The position numbers were made by a program, and so were the translations under genes. Source: Myxococcus dinghuensis (GTDB taxonomy: Bacteria > Myxococcota > Myxococcia > Myxococcales > Myxococcaceae). From it: a stretch of 64,000 nt of DNA. The stretch lies in contig NZ_JAKCFB010000009.1 of NCBI RefSeq assembly GCF_024198235.1, positions 230,624 through 294,623 on the forward strand. The letters run 5' to 3'. The number at the start of each line of letters is the position of its first letter. Within the stretch, counting starts at the first letter, position 1. Below are positions 34,610 through 44,096 of the stretch, piece by piece. The notes under the pieces are model-generated. The model worked only from the letters and a program-made list of their open reading frames with translations. It was not told the origin of the DNA and did not search any database.

Positions 34610-37600
34610 ATGTCCACAAACGAATCCGAACCCACCCCGCCGAAGCCGCGGCTCATGCATCGTGTCCTCGGCGAGCTCCGCTGGACGCCCCCACCCTGGG
34701 CCGCCGCGCTGGGCCGCCTGTTGCTCCACGGCCTTCGCGGCGCGTGGGGAGCGCTCCGCCGTCATCCCAAGCGGGTCGCGCTCGGGTTGGTGGTCTTCAT
34801 GGCGCTGGCGGTGGGCGCGGACGCGACCTACCGGTGGTATCAGGCCCGCCCCAAGCCGGTGCGGTACGAGTTCACCGCCACCTCTCCCCAGGCCACGCCC
34901 ATCGAGGAGACGCCGCGCTTCGATTCGGTCCACGTGCGCTTCAGCGGCTCCGTGGCGCCCCTGGAGGCCATCGGCAAGCCAGTGACGACGGGCGTCAGCC
35001 TGACGCCGCGCATCGCCGGCGCCTGGCGCTGGGAGAACGACCGGACCCTGGTCTTCACCCCGACGGAGGACTGGGCCGTGGGGCAGGAGTACCAGGTCAC
35101 CCTGGAGCGCTCGCTGGTCCCCGAGCACATCCTGCTGGCCTCCTACGAGACGAAGTTCCGCTCAGCGCCCTTCTCCGCCCGCGTCACGGCGTTCTCCTTC
35201 TACGAGGACCCGCGCAACCCCAAGGAGAAGCGCGTGGTGGCCACGATGCGCTTCTCGCATCCGGTGGACCCGGCCACCTTGACGCGCAACCTGAAGTTGT
35301 CGCGCAACGGCAAGGACTCCGTCCTGCTCGGCCCGAAGGACGAGGCCCATCCCTTCGAGCTCACCTACGACAAGCTGAAGGGCGAGGCCTACCTCCAGTC
35401 CGGCCTCATCCCCATCCCCGAGGACGACGAGACCATGACGCTGACGCTGTCGCCTGGCGTGCGGGCGGCGCGTGGCGGCCCGGGCCTGGAGGTCGGGGAG
35501 CGCCCGACGGTCACCATCCCCGGCATGTACAAGTACTTCCAGGTGGGCGAGGTGGACATCTCCCTCGTGCGCAACGAGCGGTACGAGCCCGAGCAGGTGC
35601 TCATCGTCACGCTCTCCACCGGCGTCACCGAGGAGGAGCTGCGAAAGCACCTCAGTGTCTGGGTGCTGCCCCGGAACAAGGCCTCGTCAGAGGGAGAGGA
35701 CGCGATTCCGAACCACGCGTGGGACGACGTCCAACTCATCGGTGACGAGGTGCTCGCCGGCTCCACGCGGCTGAAGTTGGAGCCCATCTCCACCGACCGC
35801 GAGCACGCCACGCTGCACAGCTTCCGCGTCCATGCCGACGTGGGGCGCTACCTCTATTTCCGCCTGTCGCAGGGCACGCGCTCGGCGGGAGGCTACGTGC
35901 TGGCGAAGCAATACGACGCCACCGTGCGTGTGCCGGAGTTCCCGGAGGAGGTGAGCATCCTCCACGAGGGCGCGCTGTTGAGCCTCGCGGGAGAGAAGAA
36001 GGTCACCGTGCTGTCCCGGGACGTGTCGGCCCTGCGCTTCCAACTGGGCCGCGTGCTGCCGGAGCAGGTCAACCACCTGGTGAGCCAGACGTCCGGCCGC
36101 TTCGCGCACCCCAGCTTCAACAACTACCGGTTCGACGAGGAGAACATCTCCGAGGGCTTCTCGGAGGTCCGTCGTCTGGAGGGCGCGGGACGCGGCAAGG
36201 CGCAATACGCCGCGTTCGACCTGACGAACTACCTCACGCCCGCCAATGCGCCCACGGCGCGCCGGGGCCTGTTCTTCTTCAAGGTCCAGAGCTGGGACCC
36301 CGACCGCCAGCGGCCGACGGAGAAGGAGGACTCCCGGCTGCTGCTGGTGACGGACCTGGGGCTGGTGGTGAAGGACAACGCGGACGGCTCGCACGACGTC
36401 TTCGTGCAGACGCTCGGTGCGGGCGCCCCCGCCGACGGGGTGAGCGTGAGCGTGCTGGGCAAGAACGGCCTGCCGGTGCTCAGCGGCACCACGGACGCGG
36501 AGGGACACGTGGCCTTCCCGCGCATGACGGACTTCGTGCGCGAGCAGGAGCCGACGGTCTACCTGGCGCGGAAGGGCGAGGACTTCGCCTTCATCCCGGT
36601 GAACCGCTCGGACCGGCAGCTCAACTTCTCCCGCTTCGACGTGGGCGGCGTGACGAGCGGCTCCAGCCCGGAGCGGCTGACGGCCTTCCTCTTCTCCGAC
36701 CGGGGGCTCTACCGCCCCGGGGACACCTTCCACGTGGCCATGGTCATCAAGGCCGCGGACTGGAGTCAGCCCCCCAGCGGCGTCCCGCTGGAGGCGTCCA
36801 TCCTGGACCCGCGGGGCCTGGAGGTGCACAAGCAGAAGCTGTCGCTGTCCTCCTCCGGCCTGGAGGCGCTCCAGTTCACGACGCAGGAGACGTCTCCCAC
36901 CGGGAGCTACGGCATCAACCTGTACGTGGTGAGGGACGGACGGCGCGGCAGCCTGCTGGGCTCCACCCAGGTGCGGGTGGAGGAGTTCCTCCCCGACCGC
37001 ATGCGCATCACCACCGCCTTCAGCGCCGAGCGCACGGAGGGCTGGGTGTCGCCGGAGAAGCTGAAGGGCCGGGTGACGCTCAAGAACCTCTTCGGCATCG
37101 CGGCGGCGCAGCGGCGGGTGTCCGCGGAGCTGACCCTCAGCCCCATGTACCCGGGCTTCCGTCAGCACCCGGGCTACACGTTCCACGACCCGTTCGGCGC
37201 CACGCGCACCCTGACCGAGCGGCTCGAGGGCGCCATCACCGACGAGGACGGTGAGGCGGAGCTGGAGTTGGGCCTGGCGAAGTTCGAGAAGGCCACCTGG
37301 CGCGTGTCGTTGCTCGCGGAGGGCTACGAGGCGGAAGGAGGGCGAGGCGTGTCGTCGGGGGCTTCCATCCTGGTGTCGCCGCTGGCCCACCTCGTCGGCT
37401 TCAAGCCGGACGGAGGGCTGGGCTACCTGAGTCGGGGTTCGGAGCGCTCGGTGCACTTCATCGCCGTGGACCCGTCGCTGAAGCGGGTCGCGGTGCGGGG
37501 CCTCAAGGCGGAGCTGGTCGAGCGGCGCTGGGTCTCGGTGCTCACGCGGCAGTCGAATGGCACCTACCGGTACCAGTCCGCCCGCCGCGACACGGTGCTG

Positions 37601-40564
37601 CGCACCCACGACGTGGACATCCTCGAGACCGGGCTCGCGTATGCGCTCTCCACGGAGCAGCCGGGTGACTTCGTCGTCGTGTTGAAGGATGGCGAGGGCA
37701 CGCAACTGTCGCGGGTGGAGTACACGGTCGCGGGCCGGGCCAACCTCACGCGCGCGCTGGAGAAGAACGCGGAGCTGGAGGTGAAGCTCGCGCGACAGGA
37801 CTACGCCCCGGGCGACGACATCGAGCTGAGCATCAAGGCGCCCTATACCGGCGCGGGCCTCATCACCATCGAGCGCGAGCGCGTCTACGCGTGGAAGTGG
37901 TTCAAGACGGACGCCACCAGCAGCGTGCAGACCCTCCGGCTGCCGCCCGGCATCGAGGGCAACGGCTACGTCAACGTGACGTTCGTGCGCGCCATGGACT
38001 CACAGGAGATCTTCATGAGTCCGCTGAGCTACGGCGTGGTGCCGTTCTCGGTGAGCAAGGACAGCCGCGTCCTCCAGGTGACGTTGACCAGCGCCGAGCG
38101 CGCGCGCCCCGGTGAGCCGTACCGCATCCGGTACAAGGGCAACCGCGCGGGGAAGGCGGTGGTGTTCGCGGTGGACGAGGGCATCCTCCAGGTGGCCAGC
38201 TACGCGACACCGGACCCGCTGTCGCACTTCTTCAAGAAGCGCGCGCTGGAGGTCCGCACCGGCCAGATCCTGGACCTGTTGCTGCCGGAGTTCTCCGTCT
38301 CCAAGGCCGTCTCGTCCATGGGCGGAGACGACGAGGGGATGGACGCCATCGGCAAGAACCTCAACCCCTTCAAGCGCAAGCGGGACAAGCCGGTGGCGTT
38401 TTGGTCCGGCGTGGTGGACATCGACGCGTCGGAGCGGGAGCTCGTCTACGACGTGCCGGACAGCTTCAACGGCGAGCTGCGGGTGATGGCGGTCGCCGTG
38501 GGGCGGGAGTCGGTGGGCGCGGCCACGAGGCGCGCCGTCGTCCGGGGGCCGTTCGTCATCACCCCCAGCGTGCCCACCTTCGTCGCGCCGGGCGACGAGT
38601 TCTCCGTGGGGGTCGCGGTGGCCAACAGCGTGGACGGCTCCGGCAAGGGCGCCCAGGTGTCGCTGGAGCTGAAGCCGTCCGAGCACCTCGAGGTGGTGGG
38701 CAAGGCGCTCGAGCCGCTGAAGATCGACGAGGGGCGCGAGGCGAGCACCACCTTCCGGGTGCGCGCGAAGGCGGTGCTCGGCGCGGGCTCGCTCACCTTC
38801 ACCGCGTCGCTGGGCAAGGAGCACCTGCGCCAGACGGTGAGCCTGAGCGTCCGGCCCGCGGTGCCGTACCTGACGACCCTCACCGGCGGGCACGTGACGG
38901 ACGACGCGGTGGACCTGGCGGTGAGCCGGAAGATGCACGGCGCCTACCGCCTGCTGGAGGTGAGCGTGTCACCGCTGCCCCTGGGGCTGGCGCCGGGGCT
39001 CGCGACGTACCTGGAGAAGTACCCCTACGGTTGCACCGAGCAGCTCGTCAGCCGGGCCTTCCCGGCCGTGGTGTTGAAGGACCGCATGGAGCTGTTGGGG
39101 AAGACGGCGCTGACGCCCGAGGAGAGCTTCGCGGTGGCGCTGCGAATCCTGCGGGAGCGGCAGAACGACGAGGGGGCCTTCGGCCTGTGGGCGGCCAACG
39201 CCTACGCGCCCGTGTGGCCGAGCATCTACGCGCTGCACTTCCTGACGGAGGCGAAGGAGCGCGGCTTCGCGGTGCCGCCCGAGCTGCTGAACCGCGGCCT
39301 CACCTGGCTGAGCCGGCTGGTGAGCTACTCGCCCGGCAACCTCGCCCAGGCGCGGGCGGCGGCCTATGGACAATACGTGCTCACCCGCAACGGCAAGGTC
39401 TCCGGCGCGTCGGTGAGCGCGCTGCGCACGTGGCTGGACCGGTACGCCAAGGAGACGTGGCCCAAGGACCTGACGGCGGCCTACCTGGCCGCGACGTACA
39501 AGCTGTTGAAGCAGGAGAAGGAGGCCGCGCTCGCGCTGGCGAAGGTTCGCCTGGGCGAGCCCCAGGCGGAGGACTACGCGTCGCTGTACGACGGGCTCGT
39601 CTACGACACCCAGGTGCTCTACCTGCTGTCGCGTCACTTCCCGGAGCGGCTGGTGGACTTCCCCGCGGATACCCTGGTCGGGCTGGCCAGGCCCATCCAT
39701 GCGGAGGCGTTCAACTCGCTGTCGTCCTCCTACGCCATCCTCGGGTTCGACGCCTATGTGCGCGCACTGAAGGGCGGAGGCAAGGCCACGACCGGCGCGG
39801 CGAAGCTCCAGGAGAAGGTGGCGGAGACGCTGCGCCCGCTCGCCTTGCCCCAGTCCCTCGTCGCCCGCGCGAGCTTCTCCGACGGGGCCACGGCGCTGCG
39901 GCTCGAGAGCGAGTCCCAGTGGCCCTTGTTCTTCCAGGTGACGCAGGCGGGCTACGACCTGGAGCTGCCGCGCACGCCCATCCTCCAGCGCCTGGAGGTG
40001 CAGCGTGAGCTGGTGGGCCTGGACGGCAAGGGGGTGACGGAGGTCCAACTGGGAGAGGAGGTGGAGGTGCACCTGAAGCTCCGCCAGCTCGAGGGGGCCT
40101 CGTCCGCCGTCGCCATCACCGACCTGCTGCCCGGGGGCTTCGAGGTGGTGATGGAGCGCCCCGAACCGTCTTCGCAGGAGCGGTCGGACGAGATGCCCGA
40201 ACCCGAGCCCGAGGCCGAGGCCGAAGATGGGCCGCGCGATGAAGGGTATGACGGGGATGGAGAAGCGCCGGAGGAGCAGGTCGCCGCGAACGACTCCTAC
40301 CCGGAGCCCGTCCCGGTCGCGGGGGGCTGGCTGCCTCCCGTGGGAAGTGACCGCTCCTCCTTCCTGCCGGAGTACGTGGACGTGCGGGAGGACCGGGTGG
40401 TGCTCTACGGGCGCGCCAGCGCGGGCGTCACCGAGTTCATCTACCGCGTCAAGGCGACCCACGTCGGGAAGTACGTGATGCCACCGGCGTTCGCGGAGGG
40501 CATGTACGACCGTCGCATCCGCGCGCGCTCGGTGGCCTCCCAGGTGACGGTGAGCCCGCCGTGA
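34610..40564 (+). CDS. Bacterial alpha-2-macroglobulin with thioester motif, 1984 aa
   Basis: A 1984-residue protein anchored by an N-terminal transmembrane helix (VALGLVVFMALAVGADATY, about residues 57-75). The MG-domain body carries macroglobulin blocks (LFSDRGLYRPGDTFHV, ENDRTLVFTPTEDW), and the thioester motif YPYGCTEQ has Cys1475 and Gln1478 in thioester positions. An acidic low-complexity insertion (EPEPEAEAEDGPRDEG, about 1864-1880) precedes the final domain. Bacterial A2Ms trap attacking proteases in the periplasm. The stop overlaps the PBP1C start (GTGA, 40561-40564), the well-known A2M-PbpC pairing thought to couple periplasm defence with cell-wall repair. The start at 34610 was chosen over the earlier frame opening because the membrane helix then has a normal position. 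Confidence 0.93.
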   Translation: MSTNESEPTPPKPRLMHRVLGELRWTPPPWAAALGRLLLHGLRGAWGALRRHPKRVALGLVVFMALAVGADATYRWYQARPKPVRYEFTATSPQATPIEETPRFDSVHVRFSGSVAPLEAIGKPVTTGVSLTPRIAGAWRWENDRTLVFTPTEDWAVGQEYQVTLERSLVPEHILLASYETKFRSAPFSARVTAFSFYEDPRNPKEKRVVATMRFSHPVDPATLTRNLKLSRNGKDSVLLGPKDEAHPFELTYDKLKGEAYLQSGLIPIPEDDETMTLTLSPGVRAARGGPGLEVGERPTVTIPGMYKYFQVGEVDISLVRNERYEPEQVLIVTLSTGVTEEELRKHLSVWVLPRNKASSEGEDAIPNHAWDDVQLIGDEVLAGSTRLKLEPISTDREHATLHSFRVHADVGRYLYFRLSQGTRSAGGYVLAKQYDATVRVPEFPEEVSILHEGALLSLAGEKKVTVLSRDVSALRFQLGRVLPEQVNHLVSQTSGRFAHPSFNNYRFDEENISEGFSEVRRLEGAGRGKAQYAAFDLTNYLTPANAPTARRGLFFFKVQSWDPDRQRPTEKEDSRLLLVTDLGLVVKDNADGSHDVFVQTLGAGAPADGVSVSVLGKNGLPVLSGTTDAEGHVAFPRMTDFVREQEPTVYLARKGEDFAFIPVNRSDRQLNFSRFDVGGVTSGSSPERLTAFLFSDRGLYRPGDTFHVAMVIKAADWSQPPSGVPLEASILDPRGLEVHKQKLSLSSSGLEALQFTTQETSPTGSYGINLYVVRDGRRGSLLGSTQVRVEEFLPDRMRITTAFSAERTEGWVSPEKLKGRVTLKNLFGIAAAQRRVSAELTLSPMYPGFRQHPGYTFHDPFGATRTLTERLEGAITDEDGEAELELGLAKFEKATWRVSLLAEGYEAEGGRGVSSGASILVSPLAHLVGFKPDGGLGYLSRGSERSVHFIAVDPSLKRVAVRGLKAELVERRWVSVLTRQSNGTYRYQSARRDTVLRTHDVDILETGLAYALSTEQPGDFVVVLKDGEGTQLSRVEYTVAGRANLTRALEKNAELEVKLARQDYAPGDDIELSIKAPYTGAGLITIERERVYAWKWFKTDATSSVQTLRLPPGIEGNGYVNVTFVRAMDSQEIFMSPLSYGVVPFSVSKDSRVLQVTLTSAERARPGEPYRIRYKGNRAGKAVVFAVDEGILQVASYATPDPLSHFFKKRALEVRTGQILDLLLPEFSVSKAVSSMGGDDEGMDAIGKNLNPFKRKRDKPVAFWSGVVDIDASERELVYDVPDSFNGELRVMAVAVGRESVGAATRRAVVRGPFVITPSVPTFVAPGDEFSVGVAVANSVDGSGKGAQVSLELKPSEHLEVVGKALEPLKIDEGREASTTFRVRAKAVLGAGSLTFTASLGKEHLRQTVSLSVRPAVPYLTTLTGGHVTDDAVDLAVSRKMHGAYRLLEVSVSPLPLGLAPGLATYLEKYPYGCTEQLVSRAFPAVVLKDRMELLGKTALTPEESFAVALRILRERQNDEGAFGLWAANAYAPVWPSIYALHFLTEAKERGFAVPPELLNRGLTWLSRLVSYSPGNLAQARAAAYGQYVLTRNGKVSGASVSALRTWLDRYAKETWPKDLTAAYLAATYKLLKQEKEAALALAKVRLGEPQAEDYASLYDGLVYDTQVLYLLSRHFPERLVDFPADTLVGLARPIHAEAFNSLSSSYAILGFDAYVRALKGGGKATTGAAKLQEKVAETLRPLALPQSLVARASFSDGATALRLESESQWPLFFQVTQAGYDLELPRTPILQRLEVQRELVGLDGKGVTEVQLGEEVEVHLKLRQLEGASSAVAITDLLPGGFEVVMERPEPSSQERSDEMPEPEPEAEAEDGPRDEGYDGDGEAPEEQVAANDSYPEPVPVAGGWLPPVGSDRSSFLPEYVDVREDRVVLYGRASAGVTEFIYRVKATHVGKYVMPPAFAEGMYDRRIRARSVASQVTVSPP

Positions 40565-42873
40565 CGCGTCGTCGTTGGGGTGGGGTGCTCGCGGCGGTGG
40601 TGGGGCTCGCGGTGCTGTACGCCGCGGTGCCCCGTCCGCCGCTGCGCGAGGAGCTGGGCTTCTCACAGGCGGTGTTCGACCGGCAGGGACGGTTGCTGCG
40701 CCTCACCCTGTCTCCCGACGAGAAGTACCGGTTGTGGGTTCCCCTGGAGCGCATCCCCACCGCATTGGTGGACGCCACGCTGCTGCACGAGGACCAGCAC
40801 TTCCGTACACACTTCGGCATCAACCCCGTGGCGGTGGGGCGCGCCATCTGGAGTACGTACGTGACGGGCGGGCGGCGCATGGGCGGCTCCACGCTCACCA
40901 TGCAGTTGGCGCGCATCCGCTACGCAATCCCGTCGCGCACGCTGGGCGGGAAGCTGTGGCAGATGGCGCGGGCCCTCCAGCTCGAGTGCACCTACTCGAA
41001 GGACGCGCTGCTGGAGGCGTACCTCAACCTCGCGCCGTATGGGCGCAACGTGGAGGGCGTGGGGGCCGCCAGCCTCGTCTACTTCGGGCGGGGCGTGGAG
41101 CGGCTGACGCTCGGGGAGGTGCTCACCCTGGCCGTCATCCCGCAGAGCCCCGCGCGCAGGGACCCGGGGCGGGACTCGGGGGTGTTGACGGCCGCGAGGC
41201 TGCGCCTGTTCGACCGGTGGCGGGTGTCGCATCCGGAGGACGCGGAGCGGCGCGCGCTGCTCGCCCAGCCGCTGCCGGTCCGGCGGCCGGAGGAGTTGCC
41301 CTTCCTCGCGCCGCACTTCGTGGAGGGGGTGCTGCGCCGCGGGCCGACGGGCGCGGGCGTGACGAGCACGCTGGACCTGGGGACGCAGCGGCTGCTGGAG
41401 CGGCACGTGCGCCAGTACGTGGAGCGGCGGCGCGACGTGGGCCTGCGCAACGCGGCGGCGCTGGTGGTGGACTGGCGGACCCTCGAAGTCCGCGCGGCGG
41501 TGGGCTCCGCGGACTTCTTCGACGCGAGCATCGACGGGCAGGTGGACGGCACGCGCGCGAAGCGCTCCCCCGGGTCGGCGCTCAAGCCGTTCATCTATGG
41601 CCTGGCGTTCGACCAGGGGCTGGTGCACCCGCGCACGATGGTGAAGGACTCGCCCATGGGGTTCCGGGGGTACGACCCGGAGAACTTCGACGGCGAGTTC
41701 GTGGGGCCGCTGTCGGCCGAGGCCGCGCTGGTGAGGAGTCGCAACGTCCCGGCCGTCGCGCTCGCGGGGCAGCTCCGCGCGCCGGGCCTGTACGGCTTCC
41801 TCCGTCAGGCGGGCGTCACGCGGCTGCGGGAAGAGTCGCACTACGGCCTCTCCCTCGCGCTCGGCTCCGCCGAGGTGACGATGGTGGAGCTGGTGGAGTT
41901 GTACGCCATGCTCGCCAACGGCGGCGTGCTCCACGCCTTGCGGCTGGGCGCGGAGGCTCCCCGGGACGAGGGCTCGCGGCTCTTGAGCGCGGAGGCGAGC
42001 TTCCTGGTGCTCGACGCCCTGGAGAAGTCGCCCCGCCCCGCGCAGTCGTTCCGGGGGGAGCTGGCGCGCGACACGGTGCCCGTGGCCTGGAAGACGGGGA
42101 CGTCCACCGGGTTCCGGGACGCCTGGAGCGTGGGCGTGGTGGGGCCCTATGTGGTGGCGGTGTGGGTGGGGAACTTCGACGGGCAGCCGAACCCGGCCTT
42201 CGTGGGGCAGACGGCCGCGGCCCCGTTGATGTTCGAGCTGGTGGACTCGCTGCGCGCGAAGGACCCGGAGGTGCGGCGCGTGCGGCGCACGCCCCCCGAG
42301 GGCGTCAGCCACGTGCAGGTGTGCGCGGTGTCCGGTGGCATCCCGGGGCCGCACTGTCCACGCGCGGTGCGCACGTGGTTCATCCCGGGGACCTCGCCCA
42401 TCCGCGCCTGTGACGTGCACCGCGAGGTCTGGGTGGAGACGCGCACGGGGCTGCGGGCCTGTGGGCCGGGGCCGTCGACGCGCGCGGAGGTGTACGAGTT
42501 CTGGCCTTCGGACCTGCTGCGCCTCTTCCAGAAGGCGGGCGTGCCCCGGAAGACGCCGCCGCGGGAGGCGGCGGACTGTGGCTTGGAGTTGAGCGCGAGC
42601 ACGGGGCTGGCTCCCCGCATCACCACGCCCGAGGAGGGCGTGGACTACAACCTGCGGGCGTCCTCGGAGGCGGCGCAGACGGTGCCGCTGTCGGCGGTGA
42701 CGGACGCGGACGTGCGGCGGGTGTTCTGGTTCGTGGACGAGCGGTGGGTGGGAACCTCCTCGCGGGGAGAGAGCCTGGAGTGGGCGGCGCGACCGGGGTC
42801 CTACGTGGTGCGCGCGGTGGACGACCGGGGGCGTTCGGACGCGAGGACCCTGCGGGTGCGGTTGGTCCGCTGA
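40561..42873 (+). CDS. pbpC: Penicillin-binding protein 1C (bifunctional peptidoglycan synthase), 770 aa
   Basis: A 770-residue class A PBP. A short N-terminal membrane segment precedes the GT51 glycosyltransferase (EDQHFRTHFGINPVAVGRAI with the catalytic Glu, GGSTLTMQLAR), a linker, then the transpeptidase with SALK (Ser339, Lys342 of the SxxK), SRNVPA (SxN-type) and KTGTSTG. A BiPBP_C-like C-terminal domain ends the protein. A CAVSGGIPGPHCP segment with two Cys sits before that domain. The GTG start overlaps the macroglobulin stop. Confidence 0.94.
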   Translation: MTRRRWGGVLAAVVGLAVLYAAVPRPPLREELGFSQAVFDRQGRLLRLTLSPDEKYRLWVPLERIPTALVDATLLHEDQHFRTHFGINPVAVGRAIWSTYVTGGRRMGGSTLTMQLARIRYAIPSRTLGGKLWQMARALQLECTYSKDALLEAYLNLAPYGRNVEGVGAASLVYFGRGVERLTLGEVLTLAVIPQSPARRDPGRDSGVLTAARLRLFDRWRVSHPEDAERRALLAQPLPVRRPEELPFLAPHFVEGVLRRGPTGAGVTSTLDLGTQRLLERHVRQYVERRRDVGLRNAAALVVDWRTLEVRAAVGSADFFDASIDGQVDGTRAKRSPGSALKPFIYGLAFDQGLVHPRTMVKDSPMGFRGYDPENFDGEFVGPLSAEAALVRSRNVPAVALAGQLRAPGLYGFLRQAGVTRLREESHYGLSLALGSAEVTMVELVELYAMLANGGVLHALRLGAEAPRDEGSRLLSAEASFLVLDALEKSPRPAQSFRGELARDTVPVAWKTGTSTGFRDAWSVGVVGPYVVAVWVGNFDGQPNPAFVGQTAAAPLMFELVDSLRAKDPEVRRVRRTPPEGVSHVQVCAVSGGIPGPHCPRAVRTWFIPGTSPIRACDVHREVWVETRTGLRACGPGPSTRAEVYEFWPSDLLRLFQKAGVPRKTPPREAADCGLELSASTGLAPRITTPEEGVDYNLRASSEAAQTVPLSAVTDADVRRVFWFVDERWVGTSSRGESLEWAARPGSYVVRAVDDRGRSDARTLRVRLVR

Positions 42874-42919
42874 CCTGGGGACGTGGGATTGGCTATCCTC
42901 CGCCGGACGAGGAGCGGCC

Positions 42920-44005
42920 ATGGCGAACGGACAGAGGCGCGGAGGTCCCGGGCGGAGCGAGGAGACGCGCGTCGCCCCCGAGGAAGACGACGAGTCGACG
43001 CGCAACGGCCCCTTCCCGCCACCCCGGGAGACGCGCATGGCGCCCGTCCTGGAGACCCGCATCGGCCCCTCCGAGGACCAGGAGGAGATCGTCACCGACA
43101 TCCGTGGGAACCAGGGGCCCTCCGGGGGGCAGGCCGCCATCGTCACCGAGATGCGCGGAGGGCAGGCCGCCATCGCCACGGAGCTGCGTCCCCCCGCGCG
43201 TGCTGGCGGCGCGGGGCGTCCCCAGGCGCCGGTCGCGACCGAAATCCGGGGAGGAGGCTCCACCGACGAGCGCCCCGAGTCCTTCGCCACGGAGCTGCGT
43301 GGGGCACCGCCGCCGCCGCCCCGAGGCGCGAAGGTGGAGGCGAAGGGGGCGGGGTGGCTCGCGCGGGGCGCCGCCGAGAAGCGTCCTCCTCCGCCGCCGG
43401 CCCCTTCGGGCGTGGTGCGGCTCAGTCCGTTGGAGCCGGTGGGGAGCAAGGCGGGCGTCGTCCAGAAGCAGGAGGAGGAAGGGCCCGCGCTGCGGACGAT
43501 GTTCGCGAACCACTCCGCGCTGCTGGCGGAGCAACTGCGCACGGCGCTGGCGAAGAAGATGTACGGGCGCAATCCGCACCGCGTCCTGCGCGTCGACGAG
43601 CCGGAGGGGCCGAGCACGGCGGGCGGGAAGCTGGCGCGGCAGGCCATCTCCCTGGTGCCTCGCAAGGGCTCGGGCCCGTCGGTGGTGTGCGGCTGGGTGG
43701 ACGTGTCGAAGCGCGAGGCGCAGCTCCGCAACTTCGAGGCGGTGGCGAAGCGCTACGAGTCCCACCACGGGGAGCCGCTCGTGCTCGCGCAGGAGGAGTA
43801 CGAGAAGTTCCTCCAGGACGTGGAGGCCGTGCTCGTCCAGTCCACCATCAAGGTCCGCCTCATCGTCCCGGAGGAATCGCCGGGAGCGCGCATGGTGGCC
43901 TCGACGGCGCAGGCGAAGTCCAAGGGCGTCCCCGTGCTGCTGACGCTGCTGCTGATGGGCGCGGCCTTCCTACTGGGGATGTTCGTCGGCCGCACGCCAG
44001 GCTGA
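42920..44005 (+). CDS. Tail-anchored protein with repeated T-E/D-x-R motifs, 361 aa
   Basis: A 361-residue protein. The first ~120 residues are low-complexity and hold repeated [T]-[ED]-x-R or ET-R units (EETRVAP, RETRMAP, LETRIGP, VTDIRG, VTEMRG, ATELRP, ATEIRG, ATELRG), each about 10-20 residues apart. A Pro-rich stretch follows, then a helical domain (about 195-320; ALLAEQLRTALAKKMYG, YEKFLQDVEAVLVQSTIKVRLIVPE), and a single C-terminal transmembrane helix (VLLTLLLMGAAFLLGMFVG) near residues 338-357. The N-terminus would be cytoplasmic. The repeats resemble docking or phospho-acceptor sites for FHA-type readers or kinases, which is inference. Family not recognised. Confidence 0.8.
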   Translation: MANGQRRGGPGRSEETRVAPEEDDESTRNGPFPPPRETRMAPVLETRIGPSEDQEEIVTDIRGNQGPSGGQAAIVTEMRGGQAAIATELRPPARAGGAGRPQAPVATEIRGGGSTDERPESFATELRGAPPPPPRGAKVEAKGAGWLARGAAEKRPPPPPAPSGVVRLSPLEPVGSKAGVVQKQEEEGPALRTMFANHSALLAEQLRTALAKKMYGRNPHRVLRVDEPEGPSTAGGKLARQAISLVPRKGSGPSVVCGWVDVSKREAQLRNFEAVAKRYESHHGEPLVLAQEEYEKFLQDVEAVLVQSTIKVRLIVPEESPGARMVASTAQAKSKGVPVLLTLLLMGAAFLLGMFVGRTPG

Positions 44006-44060
44006 GCGCCCGGCGTCTCCCCAGGGGGCGCGGCCGGGCCAGCGCGCGCAGGGGTGTCCA

Positions 44061-44084
44061 TGCCGCGTGGTGCACCACGCGGCA
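44061..44084. repeat. Perfect 24-bp palindrome between convergent genes
   Basis: TGCCGCGTGG-TGCA-CCACGCGGCA (44061-44084) is a fully self-complementary sequence in the 91-nt gap between the convergent 361-aa gene and the old-yellow-enzyme gene. It would form a strong hairpin on either strand. No T-tract is present, so it may be a terminator stem or a dimeric-protein binding site. Confidence 0.6.
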
Positions 44085-44096
44085 CGGAGCGTGGCG

